Assembly (NCBI GenBank): GCA_946481625.1
Contig: CAMLOZ010000060.1
Span: forward strand, 1 to 10,623
Length of the DNA stretch: 10,623 bases
Direction of reading: 5' to 3'
Origin: an uncultured Haloferula sp.
GTDB taxonomy: Bacteria > Verrucomicrobiota > Verrucomicrobiae > Verrucomicrobiales > Akkermansiaceae
A program made the position numbers and the translations under genes. How positions within the stretch are numbered: position 1 is the first letter of the stretch; every line of letters begins with the position of its first letter. Positions 1-6,478 of this stretch are shown in pieces. The notes below the pieces were generated by a model. That model was not told the origin of the DNA. It did no database searches and saw nothing but the letters and a program-made list of their open reading frames with translations.

Positions 1-79
1 CTTCGCGCAGCCACGGCAGCATGGCATCGAGCACCTCCGGCAGGAGCGGGGTGGTGGCGTTGGCATCGAGGTAGATCAC
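1..79 (-). CDS. Cysteine desulfurase (NifS/IscS-type), N-terminal fragment
   Basis: The reverse strand from a GTG at 79-77 encodes 26 residues beginning VIYLDANATTPLLPEVLDAM before the gene leaves the left edge. The YLD-x-NATTP block followed by PEVLDAMLPWL is the classical N-terminus of class V aminotransferase-fold cysteine desulfurases. These PLP enzymes take sulfur from L-cysteine for Fe-S cluster, thiamine or tRNA modification pathways. The start is chosen because an in-frame TAG lies four codons upstream and the family starts directly at this block. No clear ribosome binding site is visible. The PLP lysine and active-site cysteine are outside the window, so NifS, IscS and SufS-like subgroups cannot be separated; the NATTP form favours the NifS/IscS group over SufS. 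It is transcribed away from the PhoX-like gene. Confidence 0.85.
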   Translation of the reverse strand, partial: MIYLDANATTPLLPEVLDAMLPWLRE

Positions 80-353
80 GCGGGAAGCCTAGCCCGCGCG
101 GAGCCCCGCCGCAAGCCACCCCGGTGGGACCCTCCAGACTGCGGTCTAACAGAATCCTGGCGGCCTTTGCGACAACGGCGTCACACCCGCCCCGAGCCGA
201 ACGTCCGCTCCTGCAACGCAATTGCCACGTGAAAACATCGCCACACCGAAAGCGATGCACCCTGCACGGCCTTCTGAGCCTATCACGGCGGCTATCGGAA
301 AGTGTCAGCTCTCCGTGCCTCCCCCAATCCAAAACATGCAGCGTTTGACCGAT
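80..353. other. Divergent intergenic region without a recognisable gene
   Basis: These 274 bases separate the divergently transcribed cysteine desulfurase and PhoX-like genes, so they should hold both promoters. I see no convincing -35/-10 pair, no RNA gene and no strong hairpin. An open frame enters from 222 and continues into the PhoX-like gene, but its residues before 354 have no signal-peptide character and precede a textbook signal sequence, so I treat that part as untranslated. A CACGTG palindrome occurs near 226-231. Its significance is unknown. Confidence 0.5.
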
Positions 354-1859
354 ATGAAACACCATTCCTTGCGCAATCAACTCGCCTTGGCGGCCCTCCT
401 CACCGCCTCGCACCCGGCCTTGGCCGGCACCGATGTCTGGTTCACTCCCCTGACCCAGTCCGCACTCGTCGTGCCACCGAACTCGATCGCGGAAACCTCA
501 TCTCCGTGGATCACCCCGGAAGGCATCTACCACAAGAACCTCATCAGCCTGCGCGAAGTGGAAGACCAGGTGCTCAGCCCGGAGCAATCCATCATCCGCG
601 TGCCGGGCCAGACCACCAGCGCGTCGATGTTCGACATGCTCTCCTTCGACCCCACGGGCAGCTACCTTTTCATCCCCCACGAGACGCCCATCGGCGCCGG
701 CTGCAGCCGCGTGAGCCTCTATGACAACAAGGCGGAGGTGATCCTCGCCGGCGACCAGCAAGGTGCCACGGGCGACTGGTCCAACGACTTCGGTGCCTTC
801 GACCCGAGCCGCTGGACGCCAAACAACACCCTCTTCCTCGCCGAGGAGTGGGCCGGCTACGGTCGCGTCGTGGAAATCCTCAACCCCCTCGCTCCCGCCG
901 ACCAGATCGAGCACCGCGTGCTGGAAAGCATCCCCAACGTCGCTCACGAAGGCATCAACTTCAGCGAGAAGTTCAACGACACCATCTACTTCATCGACGA
1001 GTTCAACTCGGGCTCGATCTACAAATTCGTGATGAAGAAGCCCGGTGACTACACCGTGGGCCAGAGCTTCGTCCTCTCCATCGACAAATTCCTGACCAGC
1101 GGCGGCAATCCGGCCACCGACTGGAACCAGCAGGCCGCGGGCGTGGAACGCACCGGCGTTGCCACCTGGATCCCCCTGACCGACAAGAACGGCGTGCCGC
1201 TTCCCGGTATCTCCGATCCCTTCGCCGATACCACCCTCGGCGGACGCAAGGCGGCCGATGACGCCGGTGGCACTCCCTACGGTCGTCCGGAAGACATGTC
1301 CGTGAGCCGCTGCAACAACGGCAACGAGATGCTCTTCGTGGCCACCACTTCGGAGAACGCGGTGATCTCCATCGAGATCCTCGACGAACGCCCGCGCAAC
1401 AAGCCCGCCGTGGCGACCGGCAAGGCCATCGTCCGCACGATGGTCAACAACGCTTCCCCGAAGAACCTGGGCTTTGCATCCACCACCGGGACGCTCAACT
1501 CGCCCGACAATATCGCCCTGGACTCGCAAGGTAACGTCTACGTGATTGAAGACGCCCCGAACGGTTCCTCCACCGGCGGCGACATCTGGTTCATCCGTGA
1601 CAAGAACAGCGACGGCGTGGCCGAATCCCTCGACCACTTCATGAGCATCCGCGTCAACGGCTCGGAAGCCACCGGCATGATCTTCAACCCCGGCAACCCG
1701 CTCGAATATGCCGTCTGCGTGCAGCACCCGGTCAGCACCGACCTCGCCGTCGTGCCGAACGGCCTCGGCGACTCCGTCTGGATGTTCAATCTCGAGAACA
1801 TCCCGAACCAAGGCTTTGTGAAGCAGCTCGGCAAGGGCAAGCGCAACACGAACCAGTAA
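354..1859 (+). CDS. Exported PhoX-like / DUF839 family protein (possible phosphatase)
   Basis: A 501-residue protein related to the PhoX/DUF839 beta-propeller family, whose studied members are Ca2+/Fe-dependent periplasmic alkaline phosphatases. I chose the ATG at 354 because it opens a good Sec signal peptide: a basic start MKHHSLRNQ, a hydrophobic LALAALLTA core and a likely cut after ALA at residue 24. Longer starts at 336 and 222 would bury this signal. Family-like segments are AHEGINF (about 197-203), GRPEDMSVS (310-318), SPDNIALDSQGNVYVIED (383-400) and VQHPVST (456-462), with a Ca-loop-like DKNSDG at 416-421. PhoX itself usually carries a Tat signal; this one has no twin arginine. The region matching PhoX's metal-binding TPWGT-CEE segment reads RWTPNNTLFLAEEW (153-166) and lacks the cysteine, so metal use may differ. 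Only three cysteines occur (117, 320, 455). The fold assignment is fairly sure; phosphatase activity is inferred. Confidence 0.75.
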   Translation: MKHHSLRNQLALAALLTASHPALAGTDVWFTPLTQSALVVPPNSIAETSSPWITPEGIYHKNLISLREVEDQVLSPEQSIIRVPGQTTSASMFDMLSFDPTGSYLFIPHETPIGAGCSRVSLYDNKAEVILAGDQQGATGDWSNDFGAFDPSRWTPNNTLFLAEEWAGYGRVVEILNPLAPADQIEHRVLESIPNVAHEGINFSEKFNDTIYFIDEFNSGSIYKFVMKKPGDYTVGQSFVLSIDKFLTSGGNPATDWNQQAAGVERTGVATWIPLTDKNGVPLPGISDPFADTTLGGRKAADDAGGTPYGRPEDMSVSRCNNGNEMLFVATTSENAVISIEILDERPRNKPAVATGKAIVRTMVNNASPKNLGFASTTGTLNSPDNIALDSQGNVYVIEDAPNGSSTGGDIWFIRDKNSDGVAESLDHFMSIRVNGSEATGMIFNPGNPLEYAVCVQHPVSTDLAVVPNGLGDSVWMFNLENIPNQGFVKQLGKGKRNTNQ

Positions 1860-1889
1860 GGGTTTCCAGCCATCGGATGGTTCCTGACG

Positions 1890-1917
1890 GAGGGCGGACC
1901 CGCAGGGGTCCGCCCTC
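1890..1917 (+). terminator. Strong hairpin after the PhoX-like gene, probable terminator
   Basis: A perfect 12-bp GC-rich inverted repeat, GAGGGCGGACCC at 1890-1901 and its complement at 1906-1917, with a 4-base GCAG loop, begins 30 bases after the stop codon. It is followed by TCATTTC, a poor U-tract. The stem is strong enough for intrinsic termination, but the weak tail leaves room for partial read-through into the cytochrome gene. Confidence 0.7.
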
Positions 1918-1936
1918 TCATTTCACGCCGTGTAGC

Positions 1937-1979
1937 GAAATCGCCCCAGAGCGGCGTTTCCCAAGCTGGCGGAGGGAAA
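1937..1979 (+). promoter_or_regulatory. Overlapping hairpins in the leader of the cytochrome gene
   Basis: Two overlapping inverted repeats lie between the terminator and the cytochrome start. The first pairs GAAA-t-CGCC (1937-1945) with GGCGTTTC (1953-1960): 8 bp with one bulged base and a 7-base loop. The second pairs TTTCCC (1957-1962) with GGGAAA (1974-1979) across 11 bases. They share bases 1957-1960 and cannot form together. They could be a folded 5' leader or the remnant of a dispersed intergenic repeat; the sequence alone does not decide. No known riboswitch class is recognised. Confidence 0.3.
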
Positions 1980-2015
1980 TTTACCTGCCGGGTTGCAGCC
2001 CCACCGTCCCGATCC

Positions 2016-3665
2016 ATGAAATCCTCCTTCCGTCTCGTCCTCGCCGGCACCCTTCTCGGCATCTCCCCGTCCATGGCGGAGGATGTTCCTCTTCCCGAAC
2101 GGATGCTCGAAACGCTCCGCCAATGCGACTCCGTGCTCCCGCCCGTCCCCGATGTCGCTCCGGTCCTCACCCTTTCCAATGCCGAGGCCGTCGTGCCGCC
2201 GCAGTGCTATACCCGCACCGAAACCCTCAACAACCCGTGCTACGTCTGCCACCAGGACGCCATCGAGGGTCGGGAGAACGTGATGAACGACGCCGATCTG
2301 CAGGAGGCCTACAGCTTCAGCGACGTGGGCATGACGAACCACTGGAAGAACCTCTTCGAGGACCGCAGCGCCCGCATTGCCGGGATCACGGATCAGGAAA
2401 TCATCGATTGGATCCGCGGCGACAACTATTCCGAACTGCCTTCCCGTCTCCGCGAGGCCGGGTTCAAAGGCTGGATTCCCGACCTCAAAAATCTTCACCT
2501 CGGATCTGAAGCCTTCGATGAGCAGGGTTTCGCCAAGGATGGAAGCCAATGGGTCGCCTTCAGCTACAAGCCCTTCCCCAGCACCTTCTGGCCCACCAAC
2601 GGCTCGACCGACGACGTGATGATCCGCCTGCCGGAAAACTACCGGACCGACAAGGCGGGCAAGCCCTCGCCCGACATCTACAAGGCGAACCTCGCGATCC
2701 TCGAAGCGAACATCAAGGGCGTCAACCGCATCGGCTGCTTGCCCGTGGATGAGAAGACCATCGGCAAGGACCTCGACGGCGACGGCACCACCGGAATCGC
2801 GCGGGAGATCGCGCAAGCGACCGGATGGTTCGGTGCCGCCGAAGACCTGCCCATCGAGCGGCACCTCTATCCGCAGGGCACCGAGTTTCTCCACACCGTC
2901 CGCTATGTGGGCGTGTCCGACGACGGCCGGATCGGCCCCTCCGTCCGCATGAAGGAAGTCCGCTACTCGAAGAAGGCGAAGGCCTATTCCAAGCCGATGT
3001 ACGCCCGCAAATACGCGCTCGAAGCGATCGAGAAGGAAGCCGGCAACCTCCCCGCCTACTACGACCTCGGCCACTACGGCCTCGACAATGGCAACGGCTG
3101 GGCGCTGCACGGTTTCATCGAGGACCGCAAGGGCCGCCTGCGTGCGATGACCTACGAGGAAAACTTCTCCTGCATGGGCTGCCACAATTCCGTCGGCTCG
3201 ACCATCGACAAGACCTTCAGCTTCCCCCGCAAGATGGACGGCCCCGCGGGCTGGGGCTACATCGACCTGAAGGGCATGCCGGATGCCCCGAACAAGGGCG
3301 AATCCGTGGGCGAGATCGCCACCTACCTCGCCCGGGCCGGCGGCGGCAGCGAGTTCCGCAACAACGACGAGATGTCGCGCAAATGGTATCGCGAGAACGG
3401 CACGCTCGATCACGTGAAACTCAAGGAAGCCAAGGACGTTTACGACCTTATCACGCCATCCCCTGAACGCGCCCTCGCGCTCAACAAGGCCTACAAGACC
3501 ATCGTCGAGGACCAGGACTTTATCCATGGTAAGGACGCCGTCCTCACCCCGCCGACGAACGTTTACGACAAGATCGACAACGAAAACTCCCCCACCCTCC
3601 CGCCCGAGCGGACCCTCAAATGGAACATCCTGCTGGAGTGGCCGGAGGGTGCGGGTTCCAAGTGA
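2016..3665 (+). CDS. Exported diheme c-type cytochrome-like protein, function unknown
   Basis: A 549-residue exported protein with a Sec signal peptide (hydrophobic core about residues 6-17, likely cut after SMA at residue 21). It has two c-type haem attachment sites, CYVCH at 75-79 and CMGCH at 386-390, so it should be matured in the periplasm and carry two covalent haems. Between them lies a long region with aromatic-rich segments such as SYKPFPSTFWPTNGSTDD (183-200) and a Ca-loop-like DLDGDG at 252-257. Additional cysteines are at 37, 64 and 241. It is much larger than ordinary cytochromes c, and I do not recognise a peroxidase (MauG/CcpA) or other named catalytic domain. The start is the first ATG of the frame and precedes the signal peptide directly; no Shine-Dalgarno is seen. 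It lies 156 bases after the PhoX-like gene on the same strand, with a terminator-like stem between. An electron-transfer or redox-enzyme role is inferred from the haem sites only. Confidence 0.8.
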   Translation: MKSSFRLVLAGTLLGISPSMAEDVPLPERMLETLRQCDSVLPPVPDVAPVLTLSNAEAVVPPQCYTRTETLNNPCYVCHQDAIEGRENVMNDADLQEAYSFSDVGMTNHWKNLFEDRSARIAGITDQEIIDWIRGDNYSELPSRLREAGFKGWIPDLKNLHLGSEAFDEQGFAKDGSQWVAFSYKPFPSTFWPTNGSTDDVMIRLPENYRTDKAGKPSPDIYKANLAILEANIKGVNRIGCLPVDEKTIGKDLDGDGTTGIAREIAQATGWFGAAEDLPIERHLYPQGTEFLHTVRYVGVSDDGRIGPSVRMKEVRYSKKAKAYSKPMYARKYALEAIEKEAGNLPAYYDLGHYGLDNGNGWALHGFIEDRKGRLRAMTYEENFSCMGCHNSVGSTIDKTFSFPRKMDGPAGWGYIDLKGMPDAPNKGESVGEIATYLARAGGGSEFRNNDEMSRKWYRENGTLDHVKLKEAKDVYDLITPSPERALALNKAYKTIVEDQDFIHGKDAVLTPPTNVYDKIDNENSPTLPPERTLKWNILLEWPEGAGSK

Positions 3666-3722
3666 TCCGGCTTCGAACGATCAAGCCCCACACAATCCGT
3701 TGCCACGTCCGGCGGATCGGTT

Positions 3723-3726
3723 AGGA
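3723..3726 (+). promoter_or_regulatory. Probable ribosome binding site of the cardiolipin synthase gene
   Basis: AGGA sits 8 bases before the ATG at 3735. It overlaps the second copy of a tandem GGATCGG repeat (3714-3720 and 3724-3730). It supports the 3735 start and is the best-placed Shine-Dalgarno in the window. Confidence 0.45.
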
Positions 3727-3734
3727 TCGGGCCA

Positions 3735-5165
3735 ATGCCCGAACCCGAATCGATTCCATGGCTGATCGGCACTGCGATCGTGCTTGGCCACGTTCTGGGC
3801 ATCCTCCACGTCATCCACGCCCTGATGACCGTCCGCACGGCGCAGGGAACCATCGCCTGGATGGTTTCCCTCATCGCTCTGCCATGGGTGGCCGTCCCCC
3901 TCTACTGGATTGCCGGCCGCAGCAAGTTTTCCGGCTACGTCCGGGCCCGCCGCGGCGAGGACGCCGAACTCCGCAAGCTGGCCGAGGATATGCACCGGCG
4001 GCTCCGCCACTACGAGATCAAGCCGGAGGACGCCTTCGGCAAGGCGGCCGAATACCTCGGCGGCCTCCCCTACACCCGCGGCAATGAACTGACCCTCCTC
4101 ATCGACGGCGAGGAAACCTTCGAGGCGATCTTCGAATCGATCAGATCCGCCAAAGACTACCTGCTGATCAATTTCTACATCGTGAAGAACGACCGGGTCG
4201 GGGCCCGCTTCAAAAGCGCCCTCATCGACCGCGCCAAGGCCGGCGTGAAGGTCTACTTCCTCTACGACGAAATCGGTTCCAGCAAGCTCTCGCGCGCTTA
4301 CCTGCGCGAGCTCGATGCCGCCGGCATCATCCACTATTCCTTCGGTGCGAACCGCCACTGGTGGTCCCGCCTCCAGCTCAATTTCCGCAACCACCGCAAG
4401 ATCGTCGTGGTCGATGGCAAGGAAGCCTTCATCGGCGGTATCAACGTCGGCGACGAATACCTGGGCCGGGACCAGCGCTTCGGCAAGTGGCGCGACACGC
4501 ACTTGAAGATGAAGGGCCCTTCCGTCCAGGCCATCCAGCTTGTCTTCCTCGAGGACTGGAATTGGGCCGCCGCCGCCATTCCCGAGCTCAACTGGTCGGG
4601 CCAGGCCGAGACCGCCGACCAGATCGCCGCCGTCATCCCGACCGGCCCCGCCGACCCCGCCGAATCCTGGCAGCTCGTCGTGGCGGAGGCCGCCAATACC
4701 GCACACGAACGCCTCTGGATCGCCTCGCCTTACTTCGTGCCAGATGGCGGCGTGCTCACCGCCCTGCTCGCCACCGCCATCCGCGGGGCCGACGTGCGCA
4801 TCCTTATCCCGGAGAAGCCCGACCATCTCCTCGTCTGGCTCTCTGCCTTCACCTACTTCGAGCAGGTCATCCCTTTCGGCGTGAAGCTCTACCGCTACAA
4901 GCGCGGCTTCCTCCACCAGAAGGTCATGCTCGTGGACGACAAGCTCGCCTGCGTCGGCACCGCCAATCTCGACAACCGCTCCTTCCGCCTGAACTTCGAG
5001 ATCTCCGGCCTCTCGCCCGACCCCGCCTTCGTCGATGAAGTCGCGCACATGCTCGAAATCGATTTCGAGAACTCCCAGCCGGTGAAAGTCACCGACTTCA
5101 CCAAGCGCCCCTTCTGGTTCCGCCTCGCCTGCCGCGCAGCCCGGCTGATGGCACCGGTGCAGTGA
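3735..5165 (+). CDS. cls: Cardiolipin synthase (two-HKD phospholipase D family)
   Basis: A 476-residue membrane-associated cardiolipin synthase, which in bacteria makes cardiolipin from phosphatidylglycerol by phosphatidyl transfer. Two hydrophobic helices at about residues 8-30 and 39-60 form the usual N-terminal anchor. Two HKD catalytic motifs follow: H220-R-K222-IVVV-D227, continuing into GGINVGDEY, and H394-Q-K396-VMLV-D401, continuing into GTANLDNRSF. The length and the order (two helices, then two PLD domains) match the ClsA-type family. ASPYFVP (about 330-336) and NFYIVKNDRVG (146-156) are further family-like segments. All catalytic residues are present, so the enzyme should be active. 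It starts 69 bases after the cytochrome gene with its own AGGA site and ends tail-to-tail with tag. Other PLD-superfamily transferases are possible but less likely given the helices. Confidence 0.92.
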   Translation: MPEPESIPWLIGTAIVLGHVLGILHVIHALMTVRTAQGTIAWMVSLIALPWVAVPLYWIAGRSKFSGYVRARRGEDAELRKLAEDMHRRLRHYEIKPEDAFGKAAEYLGGLPYTRGNELTLLIDGEETFEAIFESIRSAKDYLLINFYIVKNDRVGARFKSALIDRAKAGVKVYFLYDEIGSSKLSRAYLRELDAAGIIHYSFGANRHWWSRLQLNFRNHRKIVVVDGKEAFIGGINVGDEYLGRDQRFGKWRDTHLKMKGPSVQAIQLVFLEDWNWAAAAIPELNWSGQAETADQIAAVIPTGPADPAESWQLVVAEAANTAHERLWIASPYFVPDGGVLTALLATAIRGADVRILIPEKPDHLLVWLSAFTYFEQVIPFGVKLYRYKRGFLHQKVMLVDDKLACVGTANLDNRSFRLNFEISGLSPDPAFVDEVAHMLEIDFENSQPVKVTDFTKRPFWFRLACRAARLMAPVQ

Positions 5166-5171
5166 ACCCTC

Positions 5172-5729
5172 TCACTTCCCGTACCGGAAACAATCCACCG
5201 TATGGTCGTTTACCATCCCCACCGCCTGCATGAAGGCATACATCGTGGTCGAACCCACGAAGTTGAACCCGGCCTTTCTCAGCGCCTTGCTCAAGGCATC
5301 GGACTCCGTCGTCTTCGCCGGAATCTCGCCCATGCCCTGCGGGGAATTCATCCGCGGCTTACCACCCGCGAAGCTCCAGATCCACGCCACCGCGTCCCCT
5401 TCCCGCTCGCGCAAGGCAAGCCAGGCCTTCGCGTTCGCCCGCACCGCTTCGATCTTTCCCCGATGCCGGATAATCCCCGGATCAAGCACCAGCTTCTCCA
5501 ACTCCGCGTCCTTCATCTTCGCCACCTTCTCCGGCACGAAATCGTGGAAAACCTTCCGGTAGCGCTCGCGCTTCTGCAGCACCGTCCACCACGAGAGCCC
5601 CGCCTGCGCCCCTTCCAGATTGATCATCTCGAAGAGATAACGCTCGTCCCGCGAGGGAACTCCCCACTCGTTGTCGTGGTATTCCACATAAAGCTCACGA
5701 TCGGCAGGCAGCCAGGGACAGCGTGTCAT
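5172..5729 (-). CDS. tag: DNA-3-methyladenine glycosylase I
   Basis: A 185-residue monofunctional base-excision repair glycosylase of the Tag family, which removes 3-methyladenine from alkylated DNA in the cytoplasm. The N-terminus MTRCPW...YHDNEWGVP and the C-terminus NDHTVDCFRY carry the family's zinc-site residues: Cys4, His18, His176 and Cys180, matching Cys4/His17/His175/Cys179 of the E. coli enzyme. The LEGAQAGLSWWTVLQKRE segment contains Glu39, the equivalent of the E. coli base-recognition Glu38. The length is normal and nothing is missing. The ATG at 5729 places Cys4 exactly where expected. No Shine-Dalgarno is visible. The gene lies downstream of kdpE on the same strand, after 76 bases holding an AT-rich hairpin, so it is probably not functionally part of the kdp operon. 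Confidence 0.95.
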   Translation of the reverse strand: MTRCPWLPADRELYVEYHDNEWGVPSRDERYLFEMINLEGAQAGLSWWTVLQKRERYRKVFHDFVPEKVAKMKDAELEKLVLDPGIIRHRGKIEAVRANAKAWLALREREGDAVAWIWSFAGGKPRMNSPQGMGEIPAKTTESDALSKALRKAGFNFVGSTTMYAFMQAVGMVNDHTVDCFRYGK

Positions 5730-5752
5730 GAAGGGATTTCAAATGCCGGACA

Positions 5753-5796
5753 CCAAATTCCAACTCTCAAATTGAAAATTAGAGTTTGGATCTTGG
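5753..5796 (-). terminator. AT-rich imperfect hairpin after kdpE, possible operon terminator or repeat remnant
   Basis: Outer arms CCAA (5753-5756 and 5793-5796) and inner arms CCAACTCT (5760-5767) with AGAGTTTGG (5781-5789) pair with one gap. The top is closed by AATT-GAA-AATT (5770-5780), with a two-base CA bulge. The element starts 9 bases past the kdpE stop in the direction of transcription. On the minus strand it ends in GGAATTTGG, which is not a true U-tract. Its AT-richness contrasts sharply with the GC-rich surroundings, so it may be a dispersed intergenic element. Confidence 0.4.
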
Positions 5797-5805
5797 AACT
5801 CCACC

Positions 5806-6468
5806 CTACAACGGCTCCACCAAACGGTACCCGATCCCCGGCTCGTTCCGGATCAACAGCAAGTCCCCGAGCTTCTTCCTCAAAAGGTTCGCATACACCC
5901 GCAGGTAATGCGTCTGCTCCTCGGAATTCGGTCCCCACACCTCCCGCAGCAACTGGCGCTGCGTCACGATCTTCCCTGCATGCCGGGCCAGAGCGCGGAG
6001 GAAAGCGAACTCCGTGGGGGTGAGCTTCAGCTCCTCCCCTCTGAGAATCGCCTCGTGCCGGTCGAGCCTCAGTAACAACGGACCGAAGACAATCTCCGGC
6101 GTATCGCTCCCGTGGTGCCTCCGCTGGATCGCCGCCAGCCGTGCGAGCAGCTCGCCGGTGGCGAAGGGCTTCGTCACATAGTCGTCCGCACCACTCTCGA
6201 GCGCAGCGATCTTTCCCTGCTCCTCATCCCGCACGGAGAGGATCAACACCGGCGTCTCGCTCCATTCGCGGAGCCGACTCAAAACCTCCAGCCCCTCCAC
6301 ATCGGGAAGACCGAGATCGAGCAAGATCACATCCGGCCGGTGAACCGCCGCCGCTTGCAAGCCGAGCAGACCGCTATCGGCTTCCTGCACCTCGTAGCCG
6401 CGCGACTCCAGCGCCAGCCGGAGCAGGCGGCGGATCTGGACTTCGTCGTCGATGATGAGGGCGGTCAC
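5806..6468 (-). CDS. kdpE: Response regulator KdpE (OmpR/PhoB family)
   Basis: A 220-residue two-component response regulator, the expected partner of the adjacent KdpD and activator of kdp transcription under K+ limitation or osmotic stress. The receiver domain (about 1-115) has the acidic pair at Asp7/Asp8 in LIIDDE, phospho-acceptor Asp51 in ILLDLGLPD, Ser78 in LILSVRD and Lys100 in YVTKPF. The C-terminal winged helix (about 125-220) shows LTPTEF (149-154), LLREVWG (173-179), LRVYANLLRKK (189-199) and PGIGYRL (210-216). I chose the GTG at 6468, giving MTALIIDDE. A longer frame to 6591 would add 41 residues that overlap kdpD and lack family similarity. The start lies 10 bases after the kdpD stop, so the genes are co-transcribed. 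It is the last gene of the operon before an AT-rich hairpin. Confidence 0.93.
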   Translation of the reverse strand: MTALIIDDEVQIRRLLRLALESRGYEVQEADSGLLGLQAAAVHRPDVILLDLGLPDVEGLEVLSRLREWSETPVLILSVRDEEQGKIAALESGADDYVTKPFATGELLARLAAIQRRHHGSDTPEIVFGPLLLRLDRHEAILRGEELKLTPTEFAFLRALARHAGKIVTQRQLLREVWGPNSEEQTHYLRVYANLLRKKLGDLLLIRNEPGIGYRLVEPL

Positions 6469-6478
6469 GGATCGGGAT

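Noticed and set aside
222..353. N-terminal extension of the PhoX-like protein
   Set aside because: The 44 extra residues precede a complete Sec signal peptide and would disrupt its position. The ATG at 354 is preferred.
498..1811. 437-codon open frame on the minus strand
   Set aside because: It is fully antisense to the PhoX-like gene, low in complexity and rich in V, G, A, E and D, as expected from the reverse strand of GC-biased codons. No family features are seen.
1923..3527. 534-codon open frame on the minus strand
   Set aside because: It is antisense to the diheme cytochrome gene, whose signal peptide and haem motifs prove the plus frame. The composition is typical of a GC shadow.
3666..3734. 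Possible terminator between the cytochrome and cls genes (ATCCG...CGGAT)
   Set aside because: Only a 5-bp stem with a long loop and no U-tract, which is within chance expectation for this composition.
3681..5048. 455-codon open frame on the minus strand
   Set aside because: It is antisense to the cardiolipin synthase with both HKD motifs in the plus frame. No recognisable domain.
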